A stretch of 8,546 bases of DNA, taken from contig DGUB01000003.1 of the NCBI GenBank assembly GCA_002393815.1, forward strand, positions 1-8,546. Reading direction: 5' to 3'. The notes beneath the pieces are model-generated. The model was given only the letters and a program-made list of their open reading frames with translations. It did not search any database and was not told the origin of the DNA. The position numbers and the translations under genes were made by a program. Origin of the DNA: Ruminococcus sp. UBA4321 (GTDB lineage: Bacteria; Bacillota; Clostridia; Oscillospirales; Ruminococcaceae). Shown here piece after piece: positions 5,415-8,546 of the stretch (positions are counted from its first letter, which is position 1; every line of letters starts with the position of its first letter).

Positions 5415-8279
5415 TTACAGTGTTATCAGACCGACAATTGCTTTCATAATATTCAGAGAATCAGAAGCATCCGGTTTGCCGTCGCCGTTAATGTCAGCGG
5501 CTTTCAGCTGTGCATCCGTCAGTTTTTCTTTGCCGAGGATGGCTCTGTTGACTGTGATAACGTCAAGAATATCTATCTTGCCGCTTCCGTCAGCGTCGCC
5601 CTTGGTGTAAACGACTGTTTCAGCAGTTGTTTCCTGAGTGGCTGTCTGTTCAGTCGTTGTTTCCGGAACGGTTGTCTGCTCGGTAGTTGTTGTCTGTTCC
5701 GTTGTTGTTTCCGGAGCAGTTGTCTGTTCGGTGGTTGTTGTCTGAATGGTTGTCTGTTCGGTGGTTGTTGTCTGAATGGTTGTCTGTTCGGTAGTCGTTG
5801 CCTGAGTGGTTGTCTGTTCGGTCGTTGCTGCCTGAGTGGTTGCCTTTGTTGTCGTAGTGGTAGTGGTGGTTGTCGTCGTGGTTGTCGTAGTAGTTGTCGT
5901 TGTCGTTTCAGAAGCAATATTCCATTTCTGGCAGTCGTTTCCGTTCGATTCCCACTGCTGAATATTTGCGCCGCTGTCCTTGCTTGCGCTGGCAACTTCT
6001 ACACGCGCCTTGTCGGAAGAAGCATGTGTCAGAATGCCGAATGAACCATCCAGATTCTTCGTGAACCGGAACAGCATTGCACTGTCCTTGGTCGAATATG
6101 TCAGAATATCAATATTGCTGCCGTTGGCAGAACCTTCTGCCTTTAAAACATAAGTCTGGTCTTGCAGAGAACGGATATAGTAATAGTTTCCGGAACCGAA
6201 TGCTTTCAGTACCCATTTCTGACAGTCATAGCCGTTTGCGCCCCACTGCTGCACATTGGAATTATCAGCGGTTTTTCCGTCAGTAATTTCCATTACCAGA
6301 CCGCTGTTGACGTTCGAGAACGTATAAACCATGCTGGTATCCATTTCGATACCGGGGTCGGGAACGGATTCCAGAATCCAGTCCTGACAGTTCGCGCCGT
6401 TAACTGTCCATTCCTGAATGTTTGCGCCGTAATCCATACTGCCGTTGATAACATCCAGAGCAGACTTTTCGCCGGAAATTTTTGTTCTGATTTTATAAGA
6501 ACCGTCAGAATTTTTCGTCAGCATGAATTTCTGATTATCTGCGCCCTTATACTGATAAACATCAATATTTGTGCCGTCAGTCGTTTTCTTGCCTTCTACA
6601 TCGAGAACATAAGTTCCGCCGTCGCCGACACAGGCTGCAATATAATAATAGCCGTCGCCTGCGCTGTAAAGTTTCCAGGTATTCCATACACCGGAATTAT
6701 TTGTGCCTTCGCCGTTTGCGCCCCACTGCTGAACGTTCGCGCCGTTTTCAGCGGCATTGTTGGCAACTTCGAGATATAATCCGCTGTTGACGTTCTTGAA
6801 CATGAAGGCAGAACCTTCTGTAAATGTTGCCGCTGTGTAAGTATCTGTCGGGGTACTCGGCTCTGTAGTGGAAGAACCGCCGCCGGAAGTGTTCGGAATG
6901 CTCGGGCTGGTCTTCTGAGATACGCCGGAACTGAAATGATAGCCGATGCTCTTATAAGTACCCTTGGTTTCAGCAAAGCCGTTGAAATTCGGAGAACCGT
7001 CAGAATTACGCGCTTTCTTGTGGAAATCTGTTCCCATGCCGTCAATCGTCAGACTGGTGAATTCAGAATCTGATACTGATACACTCGAACCGGATTTCAC
7101 GGCACTGCCAGAAGCCGTAAACGAGCCGTAATAATAACCGCCGTTGTAATACAGGGTATTTTTCAGAGTGCCTTTGAATTTATCTGTTCCGACAGCGATT
7201 CCGGCGGCTTTTGTCTTTGTGACTTTGGAAGTGTTGAAATAAGATACCAGTCCGGTCATGGTTGCAGAACTGTTGCTTCTGTAAACCAGATAATTCGCCT
7301 TGCCCTTGCCGCCGAGGTTGTTGTTATAAGCGGTACAGTTTGTCATTTCGCCGAATTCCGGGTTATTGTTATCGGTAAAACCGCAGTTGAGGTTTTCAAA
7401 TGCAAGGCAGTTTTCCACAACATGACGTGTGCCGACACCGCCGCCGCCGAGCTTGAAGCCGTTGCCGTCGCAGTCGCCGTAACCCTTGCCGGCTTCGGTA
7501 TAGCCGTTACGGAATGCAACACAGTTACGGATAGTTACCACGCCGATAGCACCTGTTTCAGTCTTGGCGTACAAGTCCCAGCCGTCATCAGAGTTGTTAT
7601 AGGAGAAACAGCCGTCGAAAACGTTGCCCTTGCCGCAGGTCAGCTTTGCAGCGAAGCCGTCAGCATTTTCCATGGTGGCATCATCACAGTTGTTCTTGGA
7701 AGTACAGTTTTTAACCAGATTGTTTGTAGGCCAGTCAGAAATGCTTGTCGCACTGGAACGGTATCTCGAAATCTGCAAACCGGTATCCTGATTGGCATTG
7801 AATGTCATCATTTCGACGATATTGTTATTACCGGAGAGAAGCATACCGTTATCACCGGCATTGGCAATCGTGAAGCCGTAGAAATGCCAGTAAGAACCGT
7901 CCAGAATCACGCCGTAATTGGAAGAAGATACGCTTTCCTTCGAGAAGTCGAACGTAACGCTTGCGCCGTTGTAAGCCGCGATAGTCTTGTATTTTCCGGA
8001 AGAACCGGAATTATTCTGTTCGATTTTAATCGGCGATGAGAAAGAATAAGTACCTTCGAGCAGATAGATATAGCCGCCTGCCGATACAGATGAAATCGCC
8101 TTGGCAACGGTTGTCGGGCTGGATGTGCTTGACCCGTCACCTGAGCCGTTCGGTGAACAGTAGATGACATTGCTCGCTGCGGAAGCGGTCAGCTGTTCCG
8201 GGAATGCCCCTGCCGGAATTGCGAATGCTGCCAGTGCCAGCAGTGAAGCGGTCACTTTCTTCAGTTTATTTTCATACAT
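5415..8279 (-). CDS. Secreted dockerin-bearing PL9-type pectate lyase with two ricin-type domains
   Basis: A 954-residue extracellular enzyme expected to cleave de-esterified pectin (polygalacturonate) by calcium-dependent beta-elimination. Order: signal peptide 1-~35 (KLKK, hydrophobic core, cleavage near AGA-F or ASAA-S); right-handed beta-helix lyase ~36-455; linker; two ricin B-type beta-trefoils ~490-637 and ~650-789; Thr-rich linker 792-892; type I dockerin 893-954. The lyase matches family PL9: NADGFAAK (Asp207) and DDGWD (Asp231, Asp232, Asp235) reproduce the calcium site of Dickeya Pel9A (209, 233, 234, 237) with the same spacing, and Lys276 in GNGFKLGG fits the catalytic base. The dockerin has two calcium loops, DADGSGKID and DINGDGKPD, and would dock the enzyme on a cohesin. 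Start: AAGGGG 9 bases upstream. It has its own promoter and convergent terminator. PL9 is called from motifs; the exact pectic substrate is inferred. Confidence 0.93.
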   Translation of the reverse strand: MYENKLKKVTASLLALAAFAIPAGAFPEQLTASAASNVIYCSPNGSGDGSSTSSPTTVAKAISSVSAGGYIYLLEGTYSFSSPIKIEQNNSGSSGKYKTIAAYNGASVTFDFSKESVSSSNYGVILDGSYWHFYGFTIANAGDNGMLLSGNNNIVEMMTFNANQDTGLQISRYRSSATSISDWPTNNLVKNCTSKNNCDDATMENADGFAAKLTCGKGNVFDGCFSYNNSDDGWDLYAKTETGAIGVVTIRNCVAFRNGYTEAGKGYGDCDGNGFKLGGGGVGTRHVVENCLAFENLNCGFTDNNNPEFGEMTNCTAYNNNLGGKGKANYLVYRSNSSATMTGLVSYFNTSKVTKTKAAGIAVGTDKFKGTLKNTLYYNGGYYYGSFTASGSAVKSGSSVSVSDSEFTSLTIDGMGTDFHKKARNSDGSPNFNGFAETKGTYKSIGYHFSSGVSQKTSPSIPNTSGGGSSTTEPSTPTDTYTAATFTEGSAFMFKNVNSGLYLEVANNAAENGANVQQWGANGEGTNNSGVWNTWKLYSAGDGYYYIAACVGDGGTYVLDVEGKKTTDGTNIDVYQYKGADNQKFMLTKNSDGSYKIRTKISGEKSALDVINGSMDYGANIQEWTVNGANCQDWILESVPDPGIEMDTSMVYTFSNVNSGLVMEITDGKTADNSNVQQWGANGYDCQKWVLKAFGSGNYYYIRSLQDQTYVLKAEGSANGSNIDILTYSTKDSAMLFRFTKNLDGSFGILTHASSDKARVEVASASKDSGANIQQWESNGNDCQKWNIASETTTTTTTTTTTTTTTTTTTTKATTQAATTEQTTTQATTTEQTTIQTTTTEQTTIQTTTTEQTTAPETTTEQTTTTEQTTVPETTTEQTATQETTAETVVYTKGDADGSGKIDILDVITVNRAILGKEKLTDAQLKAADINGDGKPDASDSLNIMKAIVGLITL
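5643..5840 (-). repeat. 30-bp tandem repeats encoding the Thr-rich linker
   Basis: Read on the plus strand, units beginning TGTCTGTTCG occur at 5721, 5751, 5781 and 5811 with a strict 30-base period; the first two are identical over all 30 bases. Related units begin at 5643 and 5691, and an 18-base partial unit lies at 5673-5690. Each full unit encodes a 10-residue block of the type QTTxQTTTTE or QTTxPETTTE. Near-identical copies point to recent unequal exchange or slippage, so linker length may vary between strains. Confidence 0.9.
5847..5906 (-). repeat. Run of 20 threonine codons
   Basis: Residues 792-811 of the lyase are 20 consecutive threonines, directly after the second ricin-type domain. 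They use all four codons almost evenly (6 ACA, 6 ACG, 4 ACT, 4 ACC), so this is not a simple DNA triplet expansion. The pattern suggests selection for polythreonine at the protein level, typically a flexible and often O-glycosylated linker in secreted carbohydrate-active enzymes. Confidence 0.93.
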
Positions 8280-8288
8280 AGCAAATTT

Positions 8289-8294
8289 CCCCTT
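8289..8294 (-). promoter_or_regulatory. Ribosome binding site of the pectate lyase gene
   Basis: On the minus strand AAGGGG lies 9 bases before the ATG at 8279-8277. This start gives a normal signal peptide, which supports it. Confidence 0.8.
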
Positions 8295-8338
8295 TTTTGT
8301 GTTTTAGTTATATTTTTTAATATTTTAACACTAAGGAT

Positions 8339-8367
8339 ATTATACCATATTTTTCATGGAATTACAA
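8339..8367 (-). promoter_or_regulatory. Sigma-A promoter of the pectate lyase gene
   Basis: On the minus strand TTGTAA (8367-8362), a 17-base spacer and TATAAT (8344-8339), preceded by TGG, give an extended -10. The start point should be near 8332 and the leader about 50 bases, AT-rich and without an obvious strong hairpin. Confidence 0.85.
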
Positions 8368-8370
8368 TTG

Positions 8371-8423
8371 GTATATTCAACAAAAAATATACTATTTTTC
8401 TGTGGATAATGATTAAAATATAC
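8371..8423. promoter_or_regulatory. Possible operator: AATATAC inverted and direct repeats upstream of the lyase promoter
   Basis: GTATATT (8371-8377) and AATATAC (8386-8392) form a 7-bp inverted repeat with an 8-base spacer, beginning 3 bases upstream of the -35 box. A further AATATAC at 8417-8423 lies 31 bases (about three helical turns) from the second arm, within a longer shared AAAATATACT. The position, centred near -50, fits an activator site. The region is AT-rich, so chance matches are possible. Confidence 0.4.
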
Positions 8424-8440
8424 TTTTTGATAGAAAAAGT

Positions 8441-8474
8441 AAAAAAATCCCTGCTCCGGAATACGGAACAGGGA
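8441..8474 (-). terminator. Intrinsic terminator of the gene entering from the right edge
   Basis: An 11-position stem with one mismatch (TCCCTGCTCCG at 8448-8458 with CGGAACAGGGA at 8464-8474) and loop GAATA. On the minus strand the stem is followed by seven T and then a further T-rich stretch, so it terminates minus-strand transcription, about 30 bases after the stop at 8505. It also insulates the lyase promoter from that gene. Confidence 0.88.
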
Positions 8475-8504
8475 AATTTTATTCAAGAAATGCAGAAGGG
8501 TCTG

Positions 8505-8546
8505 TTACTGCATCTTGTAGGAATCAATCATTTTCTTGACCATCTG
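8505..8546 (-). CDS. C-terminal end of an unidentified protein (partial)
   Basis: On the minus strand the right edge reads QMVKKMIDSYKMQ and then TAA (8507-8505). The other two minus-strand frames stop within a few codons. A well-formed minus-strand terminator follows at the expected distance, which is the main support for calling a gene end here. Thirteen residues are too few to identify the product. Confidence 0.6.
   Translation of the reverse strand, partial: QMVKKMIDSYKMQ

Noticed and set aside
5691..5840. Regular 30-bp repeats considered as a CRISPR array
   Set aside because: The units are contiguous without unique spacers and encode an in-frame Thr-rich protein linker.
5037..6044. Plus-strand open frame with Cys/Leu/Phe/Gly repeats (CLFGGCCLNG type)
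   Set aside because: The repeats are only the antisense reading of the Thr-rich linker of the lyase. The frame crosses the intergenic terminator and overlaps two real genes.
6162..6779. Plus-strand open frame of 205 codons opposite the ricin-type domains, and a similar one at 7422-8039
   Set aside because: Both lie wholly inside the well-supported lyase gene and lack ribosome sites or family resemblance.
8280..8331. AT-rich leader of the lyase gene considered as a riboswitch or attenuator
   Set aside because: About 50 bases with only weak A/T pairing, no recognisable aptamer pattern and no alternative terminator stem.

Overview
The window looks like chromosomal DNA from a low-to-moderate GC, plant-fibre-degrading gut Firmicute of the Ruminococcus / Oscillospiraceae type. 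This rests on a secreted pectate lyase with a long threonine-rich linker and a type I dockerin, a lipoprotein carrying cohesin sequence, consensus sigma-A promoters (TTGnnn, 17 bp, TATAAT), strong AAGGAGG-like ribosome sites and compact U-tailed terminators. The genus is an inference from gene content; no rRNA or other marker is present.

Layout. (1) Positions 1-2645, plus strand: the C-terminal third of secA (cut by the window edge), a small class I SAM-dependent methyltransferase that appears to start at CTG, and hslO (Hsp33), ending at a bidirectional terminator. SecA drives protein export and Hsp33 is a redox-switched chaperone, so this is a housekeeping protein export and folding block. 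(2) Positions 2651-3634, minus strand: a predicted lipoprotein with a Thr/Glu/Ala-rich stalk and, at its C-terminus, the two halves of one cohesin fold in the wrong order, so that it reads as a circularly permuted cohesin. Its promoter is a perfect sigma-A consensus. (3) Positions 3635-3826: a divergent promoter region. (4) Positions 3827-5368, plus strand: an asparagine synthetase B homologue that lacks the first ~68 residues of the family, including the nucleophilic Cys and the glutamine-binding residues. Its promoter and ribosome site lie immediately upstream, so the short form is the native one. (5) Positions 5415-8279, minus strand: a 954-residue secreted multidomain enzyme, made of signal peptide, PL9-type parallel beta-helix pectate lyase, two ricin-type beta-trefoils, Thr-rich repeat linker and dockerin. 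It has its own promoter, with an inverted repeat just upstream of the -35. (6) Positions 8448-8546, minus strand: a terminator and the last 13 codons of another gene.

How they may fit together. The dockerin enzyme and the cohesin lipoprotein lie two genes apart and are both exported, so they are natural candidates for a surface enzyme-anchor pair, but the window does not prove that they bind each other. The most unusual items are the permuted cohesin and the glutaminase-less asparagine synthetase. Smaller points are the SecA tail without a zinc motif, the CTG start and the operator-like repeats in front of the lyase promoter.
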